Shown here: positions 23,901-34,700 of the stretch, in pieces
How positions within the stretch are numbered: position 1 is the stretch's first letter
Layout of the letters: the number at the start of each line of letters is the position of its first letter
Origin: Beroe forskalii
Taxonomy: Eukaryota > Ctenophora > Nuda > Beroida > Beroidae
Direction of reading: 5' to 3'
Length of the DNA: 64,000 nt
Assembly (NCBI GenBank): GCA_011033025.1
Contig: WFMF01000353.1
Coordinates: forward strand, 1 to 64,000
The notes under the pieces: generated by a model
Databases searched by the model: none
Told to the model about the DNA's origin: nothing
What the model saw: the letters and a program-made list of their open reading frames with translations, nothing else
Made by a program: the position numbers and the translations under genes

Positions 23901-26782
23901 AGAAATCAGTGAGTAGAAATCGTGTATAATTGTTAATTAATTATGCACTAACTTTGCCACATACTGTGACCGATTGCTCCATTTTTCTTCGATTAAATTT
24001 CAAGGTCATTTGAGCGAGTGGTTAAGAAGTAAAGCATGCCTGATTCAATCAAGGCTTCCCAAAATGCAAATAAATTGGGCCAATTCTTGAGTTCATGTTC
24101 CCATTGATCATGATAAATGTTCATTAAATCACGCTCATTAATTAAATCACATTCTTCAGTCTTTCATAATGATAATTAAAATGTCCATAAAATTATGACC
24201 AAAGTAAATGAATAGGATAAGATTGTGTCTTCTTGTTGGATTCAATTGTTCCTCAAATTCAATGATTTTTTGTAAGTTCACGATAGTAACTAGTGTCCTT
24301 TCCATTTCAAATAGAAGATTCAGGTTGCTTCTTCGCTGAGCTATCCCCTTTGGAGTTTGTCTGTGCAGTGCTGAAGATCGTACTTTTATCAGCGCAAGTC
24401 ACCAGTCTCCACACGAACCTCCCGAACCTCTTGTTGGTCAGCGTGTACAGGATGGGGTTGCAGTAGGCGTTCACCATGACAGTGCACATCACAACCATCT
24501 GCAGGCCCTTTGGGGTCTTGGGGTCGATTCCGTTCCAAACGGTCCAGATCATCAGAGGGATCCAGCTGATGACAAAGGCCCCAGAAAGAGCACAAACTGT
24601 CGTCAAAGCTCGTCTACCTGACGCATCCTGCTCACCTCGATACCGGGCTGACATAACGAAGAGGACGATGTTGATGATGAAAATGGATACAACTGGAACA
24701 ATGACAATGGAACCCCAGACCAGCCTGAAGGGTATGGCTGCTGCTTCATTCTGGTAGATGGTACTGAAGCACTTGGCTGACTTCTGTGAGAACACCGCAT
24801 CTTCCCCGTAGCTCAGGATCATGATAGATGGAATGGAAGCAATGATCCAAATGATAGCAATACAGATCTTTGTTTTGCCTTGCGTCATTCTATTCATGGG
24901 AGACATGAGCAGATTGAGGCGGTATGCGGTAATGGTGAAGACTGTCAGGGTGTTGACACCACCTGGCAGAAATGGGAACTGAGCAGACCAGAAACACCAT
25001 GCTTTGCCGAGAACGTATCTTTTGACGCTGTAGCTGATAGTGGCTGGTAGCATGTTGGTGAAGATGTACAGCAGGTCGGCGATAGCCAGGTTTTGTACCA
25101 GAAGAAGAGACACTTTATCGATCTGAATAGCATCGTATCTAATGGAGGAGTAGAGGACTATGGTGTTTCCTACGATACCCAGGACAGTGGCTAGAGTTGT
25201 GTAGATGGCGAGCGGCACCAGTTGGGATGTGGTCAGCAAGACTTCCAGAGAGCTGTCGTTAGTTGCACCCATAACAAGCTATGGAGGGTGATCATTACAA
25301 ATCTACAAGAATTTACAAAAAGATGTACAAAAAATTAGTAACTGAAGTGAACACATTATTTTATATTTAGGCAAAGCATTTGCTTTTTCCTTTTCAGCTA
25401 TACTCAAAAAGAAGTTAGGATCTACAGATAGGTACAACTGATAACGGTATTATATTCTTATGTTCATTCCAACTGATTCAAGAACATATTATTATCCAGC
25501 TCTAGTATGTCAGATGATCTGACCTCAAAAGTGAACTGATAGTATATGAATGAGAAGTGAATAACGATCATAAGCTTATATATTCATACCCTGAATCTCC
25601 TGTTATCTACCGTCAACAAAAAGAGATTCCTAATTCTAGGATCATCATTTACCGTTGACTTATTGGCTAGAAATTGCTACTCTTCTGCAGAATTGAAAGC
25701 GGATGAAAATAGGTATCCTGAGAATTGTTTTCGGTTTCCTGAGGATGTTATCATCGTCATATCATTATATATTTGACTTCATGATAATGTTATGTTGAAG
25801 AAACAGCAATTGATGTCTCAACAACATGATCTTATGAACTGGAATGTTAACACTGAGTATGGGTGGGGTTTCTAAGGGAGGTATGCTACAAAAATGAGAA
25901 TGAACTGCGAGAGATCCAGCCAGTCCGCCAGATTGAGATAACCAGGTCACAGGGGCGTCGCCCGGAGTGAAGACTCTGGATGGGAACCTGATACATCCCT
26001 GATGGCCGTTTTACCGAAGTGGTCCAGCGAATGCCACTGCAGAGTTCCATTCATCACTAGATGCCAGACTGCCCTCTGATTAATTTTAAACTTTTAAAAG
26101 GCCCGTCAACCAAAAAATAAGTGTATATGTTTTGAAAATGTGGAGGAAAATAGGTCTTATTCAGAATGAATGTTTGAAATCGTTTCCTGATTTTGAGTAC
26201 TTGCGTTGCTTGAATAGCCAACGTTTGGATTTCAATCCGCTCGTAAGGTTTTAACAATCTGGCGTTTAATCAGAGCATGCTTTTCCCAGGGTTTGAGCAA
26301 TGTGGTGGTTGACTGCCAAGAAAACGTGGAGCGACATTTCTCCCTGTCCGAACTTCGAGAGTTGTATTCTCTGAAACTTGATACTCTCAGTGAAACACAC
26401 GACAAGTGAGTATACGGGTTTTTCTCATATCTAAGTGTTTTTCACCAATCAAATCCTCGCCAAGTGGTTCCGGCAGAGATGACAAATCTCTGGATTTCGA
26501 TGTAGAGACAGCAATACAGAAGTGCTGAAATGTAATCTGAACATCGTTCTCTGCACTTACTATTTGAAATTGACGAGTAACCTGCTTTTCAGACTGCAGT
26601 GTAAGCGGTGCGTCAACGACATCCAAACCCGAGCACCCCCGGAGGAAAGCGACACGACGTGCTCCGTAGCTCAGTGGCACCACACAGCCTCCAAGCACAA
26701 GATCAAGGACTTTGCCCTGCATGCCGCCTGGGACACTGCTGTGTCCTTTGTCTTCTTCCAGCGCTCCCATGAGAAGGTTTGA
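14945..26782 (+). CDS. RAD54L: RAD54-like DNA repair and recombination translocase, right copy, complete
   Basis: A Swi2/Snf2 ATPase that drives RAD51-dependent strand exchange in the nucleus. Sixteen coding exons give about 701 residues: 14945-14947 (ATG alone), 15139-15210, 15569-15625, 20005-20065, 20373-20545, 20814-21008, 21192-21375, 21514-21661, 21969-22127, 22269-22477, 22628-22735, 22999-23122, 23310-23459, 23605-23761, 26290-26405 and 26593-26782. Visible motifs in order: [16 protein letters not shown] (Walker A), DEGHRLKN (II), [13 protein letters not shown] (III), [11 protein letters not shown] (IV), [16 protein letters not shown] (V), [18 protein letters not shown] (VI), CKRCVND and FFQRSHEK at the end. 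Human RAD54L is slightly longer. All introns are GT-AG. One holds a 4.2-kb foldback element and another an antisense GPCR. The acceptor before 20005 has shifted by one codon relative to the left copy. Confidence 0.94.
16796..16870 (+). repeat. interstitial telomere-like TTAGGG tract
   Basis: Runs of GGGTTAGGGTTAGGGTCAGG with degenerate neighbours, inside the foldback element. A diverged second copy of the surrounding 240-bp segment follows (about 16960-17150), where the tract has decayed. Too short and impure to be a telomere. Confidence 0.7.
18286..19420 (+). repeat. GCTAGTGAGGGG minisatellite
   Basis: About 1.1 kb of 12-13-bp units alternating GCTAGTGAGGGG and GCTAGTAAGGGG. The reverse complement forms the left arm of the same transposon at about 15960-16390. 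No stable reading frame. Confidence 0.95.
24307..25272 (-). CDS. rhodopsin-type (class A) G-protein-coupled receptor, intronless, nested in RAD54 intron
   Basis: A single 321-residue open frame in the 2.5-kb RAD54 intron 23762-26289, on the opposite strand. Seven hydrophobic segments lie at about residues 18-41, 54-78, 95-117, 135-154, 182-208, 223-246 and 255-278. Class A landmarks are present: GNTIVL in TM1, NLAIADLLY in TM2, Cys93 and Cys168 for the extracellular disulfide, SWIP in TM6 in place of CWxP, and NPILY in TM7. The DRY position reads YRL (117-119), keeping the arginine but losing the acid. An NDS glycosylation site lies near the N-terminus. The ligand cannot be named; the overall look is of a neuropeptide-type or lineage-specific orphan receptor. 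The lack of introns suggests retroposition. Confidence 0.9.
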   Translation of the reverse strand: MGATNDSSLEVLLTTSQLVPLAIYTTLATVLGIVGNTIVLYSSIRYDAIQIDKVSLLLVQNLAIADLLYIFTNMLPATISYSVKRYVLGKAWCFWSAQFPFLPGGVNTLTVFTITAYRLNLLMSPMNRMTQGKTKICIAIIWIIASIPSIMILSYGEDAVFSQKSAKCFSTIYQNEAAAIPFRLVWGSIVIVPVVSIFIINIVLFVMSARYRGEQDASGRRALTTVCALSGAFVISWIPLMIWTVWNGIDPKTPKGLQMVVMCTVMVNAYCNPILYTLTNKRFGRFVWRLVTCADKSTIFSTAQTNSKGDSSAKKQPESSI

Positions 26783-26850
26783 ATGCTTCTTCCAGCGCTC
26801 ACATGAGAAGGTTTGAATGCTTCTCGCAGCGCTTCCAGGAGAAAATGTGA
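26757..26850 (+). repeat. triplicated end of the RAD54 last exon
   Basis: The segment coding FQRSHEKV plus the stop (around CAGCGCTCCCATGAGAAGG) is followed by two more degenerate copies, the first about 34 bp on. Only the first copy is translated, because its stop codon precedes the others. Confidence 0.85.
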
Positions 26851-27444
26851 GACTTGTTGCGGGCCTAGGCCTTCCACGTTGGTCGTTGATAGTTATTTTA
26901 TTCTATCATCATTTCTCATCTTATTGATATCATGTAATATTATGAAATATTTTAAGCTTATTAATAGTTTGCTTTACATGCCTTAATCCCTCGATTCCCC
27001 ATAAATTTGTTATTTCGTTTTCAAATTTAAGTGATATTATTTAAATTCTTCATTTCACAGTCGATAAGTTGATTTTTTGTTTCGTTAATTCTAATAACTT
27101 AATTAGTTTGAAGTTTTTTGTTGCATATTTCCGTTGTTTGAGAGATTAGACGTTAAATGAACTTTGAACGTCCGAAAGAAGAAACATTATCAAAATATAC
27201 CTTGAAGTAATCTTCGGCTCACTGTTGCAAAACGTTACCTTATTTTCAGTTTGAATTACCTATTTAATGAGTAGAATTAACTAGTCGGTTGTATTATTCG
27301 CATAGGTTAGTAGGAACAAAGCAATACTAGAAGTGGTAACAATAAAAGTATTTCCATAAGTACGAGACTATCCTAGATTTAAACGCTTGGACTATCAATA
27401 TTGTTACCCATAACCTGCACCCTTATCTACTTTACCAATATTGG
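26783..27444. other. RAD54 to EXOSC2 intergenic region
   Basis: AT-rich sequence between the RAD54 stop and the foldback before EXOSC2. No exon, RNA gene or clear repeat seen, apart from the short exon-end copies at its start. It presumably holds the RAD54 3' UTR and polyadenylation signals. Confidence 0.5.
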
Positions 27445-27580
27445 CGGCGTATGAGCTTACCCACAGGATTCTGAAATGATTATGACATCGACATCGACCA
27501 ATCAACGTGCTAATTCACGGTCAACTCGCGCGCTGATTGGTCAATGTCAAATGGACCTGTGGGAAACCTACAATACGCCG
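27445..27580. promoter_or_regulatory. foldback with two opposed CCAAT boxes before EXOSC2
   Basis: About 60-bp arms pair across this segment: CGGCGTAT...CCCACAGG on the left against CCTGTGGG...ATACGCCG on the right, with CGACCAATCA and TGATTGGTC nearer the centre. The two CCAAT boxes point toward each other. It ends 28 bp before the EXOSC2 start codon, so it probably overlaps the core promoter. CCAAT boxes are NF-Y sites in animals; binding here is inferred. Confidence 0.6.
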
Positions 27581-27607
27581 TTGATTTGAGCTAGCGAAGG
27601 CAGGACC

Positions 27608-30600
27608 ATGGATTTGGTACGGGCGCCCTACAAACGAACACGTGTGTTAGCAACCCAAGGAGAGGAGATGGAGCAGCACATAGTGACACCAGGGGATGTT
27701 TAGGGGGGTTGTGGAAATAGGAGGGTAAGAGTGACGTCATTATCATAGGTTTCAATGTTCAATTGATGAGTTGTAAACGCCTACTTTTCACGATTAGCCT
27801 TTCCATTATTTTATGTGATTCATTGAAGGGGTCGAGAGTGGAAATTAGGCGACCTTAGATTTCATGAATTATGTACTTCATCTATGATAATGTGATCACT
27901 ATTGTTTTTCTATTTTTCGTGTGTGCTTGAATGGTTATGGTTCCAGTGTTGGTAATGGTAATGTAACATTTTATGAAAATACATCGATTAGTTCCTTTCA
28001 TAGTACTACAACTGTAGTAAAGAAGATAAAAGTCTAGTAACACAAACAAGTGCTAAGGAAAGTACTTTGATCGGTCCTCAAATTTTGTCATTGATGCCAA
28101 AATCGAGACTTCTCATTTAAGGAGAACAAATCAGAATCCATAACAACAACAACAACAGCAACAACAACATAGAATCCCCCACATGTCCTCTCAGATCGTT
28201 TGCCCCATTATATCCTCACTTTTCTCTGTTACTTTTTACAGATTAATCATAACTCTCTCTAAACTGCTCCTTTTTCAGGGGATGTTATCACTCAGAACCT
28301 GGATTTCATGAAGTCCCACGGAACTGCTCTTAATCAGGAGAACATCTGCGCTACTGTAGCTGGTGCTGTGTACAAGGTTCGTTCTTGGTATTGGTATACA
28401 TTCTAACACAGCTGTGTTTCGAGTCGAGAATGATAATGATTCTACGGAATTTCCGATTGCGTGGTACCATGTTCGTACGTGGATAGTTTGTAAAAATCAG
28501 CATCACGCACGTACAATAAATATTGGTCATGTGGAAATTTCAGAGGTCGTTCTCAAAACGGACTGCTTTGGATCATGATAGTGGCATCACGTCGATGTCG
28601 TGAGTTCTAAGAACACCTTTTCAATTTTCCACACGAACGCCAATTCCTAAAACGAGATACTGATTCAGCAGTATAACACTTGCGAACACGGAGATTTCAG
28701 GTTTATTCTCATTCCTGAAACTAGCGATGTTGTGGGATTGGAGTGATTTCATGAGCACCATATAGCGTGGTGAATCCTTGTTTTTGGGCAAGTAAAAAGA
28801 AATTCCCATCCCCTTAAGGTAGACAAGTTGGTGTCAGTGAAGGGTGTCAACAACAGATACAGAGGTGAAATCGGGGACGTTCTAGTGGGGAGGGTAACTG
28901 AGGTGCAGCAGAAGAAGTGGAAGGTTTGTGTTGTGAAAGTCAATCATGGTCTGACGAATCTGAGTCGATCCTATTATTTTTACTGATTTCTCCCGATTCT
29001 CATCACTTATTAACTCTCCTCTTTCCAATTCCAAGCTACTTTAGTTTCTCTCTATCCCCAGTTCACCTTTCTAACCCTCCCTTATTGACTATCTCAGGTG
29101 GATTGTGGATCTCGACTAGACTCCCAACTGCAGCTCACCTCGGTCTACCTCAGGTAGACTGTGGATTACGGCTAGACTGTGGATCACGACTAGACTCCCA
29201 ACTGCAGCTCACCTCGGTTTATCTCAGGTAGACTGTGGATCACGACTAGACTCCCAACTGCAGCTCACCTCGGTCTATCTCAGGTGGACTGTGGATCACG
29301 ACTAGACTCCCAACTGCAGCTCACCTCGGTCTATCTCAGGTGGACTGTGGATCACGACTAGACTCCCAACTGCAGCTCACTTCGGTCTATCTCAGGTTGA
29401 CTGTGGATCACGGCTAGACTCCAAACTGCAGCTCACCTCGGTCTATCTCAGGTGGACTGTGGATCACGACTAGACTCCCAACTGCAGCTCACCTCGGTCT
29501 ATCTCCCTGGCAATGTTCTGCGGAGGAAGACCCTTAACGATGAGTTGATGATGAGGGAGTACTTTACGGAGGGAGACCTGGTTGTGGCCGAGGTGGCTGA
29601 TGTCAGTAACATTGACGGGATGTTGAAACTTCACATGAGGTCGAACAAGTACGGGAAACTGCCGGAGGGGGTGCTTATCAAGGTATGAGAGTATGATGTG
29701 TTGTGAAATTCTAAGCAAATGGGCGCTGATCACCGACAGAATACTAAGATACTGCCGTCTGCCAGTACTGAGGCACCAGTAGAATGTTAAGTGCTGCTAG
29801 TACTGCTAGCACTGGCAGCATTATTGTACTGAGGCGCCGGTAAAAGTCACGAAATTCTCTGTGAAGGGCACTTAGATACTAGCAAAGCTAATGAAATAAA
29901 TATATGGCATACTAAGACCTTTGATCATTGAACTGATGAATATGTAGTGATGCAGCTAGTTGTTTATAAAATAAGTATTTATTGTTCGTCTTGATGCTAA
30001 GGTGGGAGATAATTATTAAACGCATTATATTGTAGCCCCTACATCACCCTTTATATTATTGCCACAAATTATGGTCGAGTGATCCATTTTAGATTTTAAT
30101 AACACTGCAACAGTATATTAGCATAGCAAAGTATCCTATCAAGTACCAAGTGTGATGATTAATAAACGTAGTAAGCTTTTGTAGTCCCTTCTCTGCCTAT
30201 ATGATACACCTGAATTATCAGGTACCAAGTGTGCTGATAAAGCGTAGTAAGCTTCACTTCCACCGACTGCCCTGTAATGCCACTGTTATTCTGGGTAACA
30301 ATGGTTATGTCTGGGTAGGCCCCCACTTTTCTCCTGATCAACCAATAGGTTACTCAACAATAGATACTTTGAATCTCGTCCCTTTTTATCACGATATCAT
30401 ATTTTTTCATTGAATTGAGCAATTGGCGATAAGAAGGTTCTAGTTATTATTACCGGGATTACCATATCGGCCATGTTTTTAATCCTGGAAGTATCCCAAA
30501 TCGACCCAGTGGGTGCGTGTCTACGTATCTTATAGATCCACAAGTTTCCAAACTTGTGAAACTAGTAAACCAATCCTCTCTACCAATAAACCAATCCTTT

Positions 30601-31065
30601 CTACCAATGATACTTCGCCAGATAGAGCCGCTCACTATGACGTCACGGGAGACAATAGCCCGGCTGTGCAACGTCATCCGGGCTCTGGCGGCCTACGGAG
30701 TGCAGCTCTTTGACACCATCATACTCACTGCCTACGACATCTCCATGAAGTACAAGGTAGGGGAACCCTTTGACACCATCTTTGACACCATCTTACTCAC
30801 TGTCTACGACATCTCCATGAAGTACAAGGTAGTGCAACCCTTCCCCTTATATATTCTCTGAGACCTATAGGATCCAAAACATGGTCAATCTACTAACAAA
30901 TCGATCTGCCCTCAAAATCTTCAATCAAATCCAGAATTTTCTAAGCTCTTTTGACCCCGTATCTCCATTTCCCACTGTCGTCAGGTGAAGGAGCTCCTGA
31001 ATGCCGAAGTGATGGAGCATGTGGCTCAGGAGAGCTACGAACACTCCCTGCACCAGAACCTGTGA
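27608..31065 (+). CDS. EXOSC2: exosome cap subunit RRP4
   Basis: RNA exosome cap protein with S1 and KH domains that feeds RNA to the nine-subunit barrel in nucleus and cytoplasm. Seven exons: 27608-27692, 28279-28376, 28819-28923, 29452-29682, 30222-30314, 30622-30756 and 30985-31065, about 275 residues (human 293). Landmarks: VTPGDV at the N-terminus, the S1 part RGEIGDVLVGRVTEVQQKKWK, then SRLDSQLQL, KYGKLPEG and ILGNNGYVW in the KH part. The start ACCATGG has good context. Intron 1 works only as a GG-AG intron, with CAGGGGATGTT at both borders. The exon 5 end is tentative; it may extend further. Exon 6 has a duplicated in-frame end that offers an alternative donor at 30828 (24 extra residues). 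Confidence 0.9.
29089..29505 (+). repeat. 56-bp tandem array built from the start of EXOSC2 exon 4
   Basis: About seven copies, spaced exactly 56 bp (starts near 29099, 29155, then after a 74-bp step 29229, 29285, 29341, 29397 and 29453). Each copy consists of the first part of exon 4 (VDCGSRLDSQLQLTSVYL) ending in TATCTCAG, a usable splice acceptor. Only the last copy continues into the rest of exon 4. Because 56 is not a multiple of 3, and stops occur in the shifted frames, splicing to an upstream copy would end translation early. Confidence 0.95.
30137..30260 (+). repeat. partial duplication of EXOSC2 exon 5 start
   Basis: 30142-30179 repeats, with changes, the exon 5 start at 30222-30257 (GTACCAAGTGTGCTGATAAA and onward). 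The upstream copy has lost the reading frame. Confidence 0.75.
30698..30838 (+). repeat. duplicated end of EXOSC2 exon 6 with donor site
   Basis: The segment coding FDTIILTAYDISMKYK plus the donor GTAG is repeated 72 bp downstream (FDTILLTVYDISMKYK, donor at 30829). The spacing is 24 codons with no stop, so both donors are usable in frame. Confidence 0.85.
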
Positions 31066-31145
31066 GGGTGTAAATACCAGAACCTCTGAGGGTGTCTACA
31101 CCAGAACCTGTGAGGGTGTAAATACCAGAACCTCTGAGGGTGTCT
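31052..31145 (+). repeat. tandem copies of the EXOSC2 stop-codon region
   Basis: The last codons and stop (CACCAGAACCTGTGAGGGTG) recur about four times at 26-29-bp spacing, alternating CTGTGAGG and CTCTGAGG. This is the 3' UTR. Confidence 0.85.
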
Positions 31146-31753
31146 ACGCTGAAACCTCAGCTGATTCAGAATTTTAGGAACATTATTATCCCAATCTGAT
31201 ATGACTGAACGTGAAATCTTGGAAATCCCATTGAGATCATCAGACTTTACGGGAATTGTTATTTAGCAGTCTGATTCAGTGGAAGATTAATACATCAATC
31301 TTACGTCTCTCGGATCTTATTGTATGACATGAGAAAATTATCGTACCTATCGCAGGGTACCTTTTTTAACTTTATTAGCTCATCAGACTTTTTGAGAATT
31401 TGAATGAAGTCTGATTTGATGGCATTTTGATGACTGATCATACTGAATGAAAAGAATTTTTTGTGGATCAGACTTCATTTATGTATCATTGACAGCCAAT
31501 TGGCTATTGTGTTGGAAGCTCCTATTTTTTGTTTCCTTTGTCTAACCACTACAATCGTGATATTTTTACTGATCAATGAATTTAAGCTTTGAATTTATAT
31601 GTTTGGATTAGTCATGATCTCGTGATTTATTAGAAAGTACATAGTAAACGGTTCTTTTGTATCTTATCTACTTATTTGGACGACTAACAAATCTTTATTT
31701 CCCTAGCTTCATGTTGATCATGCAATGAACCCTTCTAGCGTTACATCAGGATA
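31146..31753. other. EXOSC2 to MRPL2 intergenic region
   Basis: AT-rich sequence with no exon or repeat recognised. It should contain the EXOSC2 poly(A) signal and the MRPL2 promoter; neither is obvious. Confidence 0.45.
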
Positions 31754-34700
31754 ATGCCCCTTTCCCGACTTGGTACCTTGATCAGCAACCTCGCCATCTC
31801 ACGATGTGCAGCCCCTTCCTCCACTATGATTACACGCGGGGTGCACCAGTCTTTCAATAAAACTCTGAGATGCCAATCAGTGATTACAATAACGTTTAAG
31901 TAAAGAAGTAAAGAAACTTTTAAGTAAACTTTTATTTTTCTCTTCAGGAATACAAACAAAAAACACTCATACACAAAAGATAAATGAAGAATAAAACGTC
32001 TTATATACTGGTAATTCTATACCGTTTGAGAATCTGTGATCTGGTCACAGTCTCTGGCAATACTCTGGCATCAGCCTCGTTACTGAAGTAAATCTCAGGG
32101 TTATTACTGACTGTTTCAGGGGTTCACCACTTACCACGAGACCCAACCAAAGTGTACCGGGGCGGAGCTAAGTTCTACATGGGGGCGGAACCCGCTCTGA
32201 TCCACTCTCCAAACCCCCTAAACACTGACCCTGCCATGCGGACCACGAGGGAGGATGTCAGGATCATACACGGTAAATAGCCCGGGGTAAATTATACACC
32301 GAGGGTAAATCATACGCAGGGTTGACATTTACCCCTGGGGAAAAGTATTATAATTCGGATATTTATACGCTGGGGATAAATTAAACACCGGGTAAACTAA
32401 ACAGTAAACACCAACACACTGACACCAGAACACTGGCACCAGTTTGCCCTGACACCAGTTGGCCCTGACACCATTTCACCCTGAAACCAGTTCGCACTGA
32501 CACCAGTTCACCTTGACACCAGTTCACACTGACACCAGTTTACCCTGACACCAGTCCACCCTGACACCAGTTCACCCTGACACCAGTTCGCCCTGACACC
32601 AGTCCACCCTGACACCAGTTCACCCTGACACCAGTTCACCCTGTCACCAGATCACCCTGACACCAGTAGAGAGTTCACCCTGACACCAGACTGGTGTCAG
32701 GATGCACTGATGTCACCAGTTAATCCTGAGACAAGTTCGCCCTGGCACAAGTAAACCCCTACACCTGTTTACCCCGACAAGATTTCACCCTGACACTAGT
32801 TCAACCTGATACCAAATCACACTGAAGCCACCTGCCTGACATCACTACCTTGACACCACCACCCTGATTTCTTTTTTATTCGCGTTTTGAATACACTTCT
32901 GTGCTGGATCAAATATTTTTCTGATCTCAGCATCATTGGTTTATCTGCATTCAGTGATCTATTAATTGATATTTTGACCAACGTCAGAACTGCAATATTG
33001 AAATTGAGTAGACGAACTTAGGAATAGGAATAATAAGGAATTCGGCTTCCCAACTCTCATCAATAATCCACCACAGAATATAAATTATATGTGTGCACTC
33101 AGCACTAGGTATATGATACAAAATGTCTCTCTACCCGCCTATCTTATATCTGAGTATCTGTTATTAACTGCCTCCGTGCAGGTCCACAACACAAACTGAA
33201 GAGGACGGGAGGCAGACACCCGGAAACAGGGAAGAAGCTGTTCATGTGTCGGGGAGGTGGAGTGGACAGGCAGGAAAGGGAAATAATGCGACAAAGAGTC
33301 CCGGTGAGTCCCTGATTTTAGATATTTTCGTATCAATACATGTTTCCCAGAGACACTCAACTAGAATTGAATCTTTGGTGTCTAAACTCTTTAGTTGCGC
33401 GATGAGATAACGCCGCGCACGAACTTCTTGCGGCGAAATGTAATTTTCTATGTTTTCGCATAATTAAGTACTGGCGCACTAAAAAAGCCTGTGCCTCGTA
33501 ATGAAATGAAAAGTCGGAAATGAAATGTCGGAACAAATGAAAATTCACACTCTCAGTAGACAGTATGTCTATTTGCTATCATTTTCTTGAACTTCCTCCC
33601 ACTGCAGGAAGGGAAGGCAGGGGTTCTCAAGTACCGAGTTATTCAGATACAGGAGTGTGAGGTACGGAATGTGGACTTGGCGCTCATAGCTGGACCTTCT
33701 ATCGAGTGAGTGGGCAAGTACTCAGGACTTAGGTAGGTACCTGCTTACTTGCCATCGAGTACTCAGTAGAGTGTAAAACTTGCCATTGAGAATTCTCTAC
33801 AGAATATTCAGTAAAAACCGCCACTGAGTAAGATATTCACTACCGATCGTATTGTGGAAAATTCAATTGTATAGAGAACACTGAGGTCGCAGGATCTATC
33901 TTATTAAGTCTTCCAAAATACGAGAATACGCTCCATGATGCTCATACCACGGATTACAAACACCACATCATATCCATGACTAAAGTGCAACGTCACAGTG
34001 GTCACCACTCCCAGGTATATAGTCCAGCCGGAAGGGCTGAATGTTGGGGATGTTGTGGAAGCTAGTAGGACCCAGATAGGGAGCATCAAACCGGGATGCT
34101 GTTACCCCCTTCATCTCATGCCCGTTGGTAAGCCATGCTTTGAGTTTGTGTATAATGGTGGTCGAATCATGCTGTATTTTCCGATAATTTCATGATCGTT
34201 GAATAACCTAGGTAAGGTTTCTTGACCTTTTGAGGCGTGGCGTGTTGCGCCGCGCCCGGGTGCTTTTTTGCTGCAAGTGACAGCGCGCAGAGTACTTTCA
34301 ATGCACCGCGCATAAAAAAGCACCCAAGTGCGGCGTAATACGCCGCGCCTCAAAAGTTCGAGACACCACGGAACTCGCCATTGAACAAGTATTGTTATTC
34401 CACCCCTATTATCGCTCGATAATTAATTCATCCACCCCACTCCGCTCAGTGAATGAAATTAGTTACACCGCTGTCCACTGCCGTGGTGTAACTATTGTTC
34501 TCCCACTCAAAACAGTTGTGTAATTAATGCGTTTTACTGTGACTTACTTAAAGTGGACCAATCAAAGTGAACCATGACTTTCGCTCTTAAAGTACTTGTT
34601 CAGGAATGGTAGTGCATGGAGTGGAGGGCTACCCCGGTGGCGGCTCACACTTTGCTCTGAACTCTGGGACTGCGTGTGAAGTGCTCCAACATACTGCTGC

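Noticed and set aside
29089-29505. Possible CRISPR array (and likewise 57371-57885)
   Set aside because: Units are contiguous, with no variable spacers, and consist of exon sequence of EXOSC2 and ETHE1. The genome is eukaryotic.
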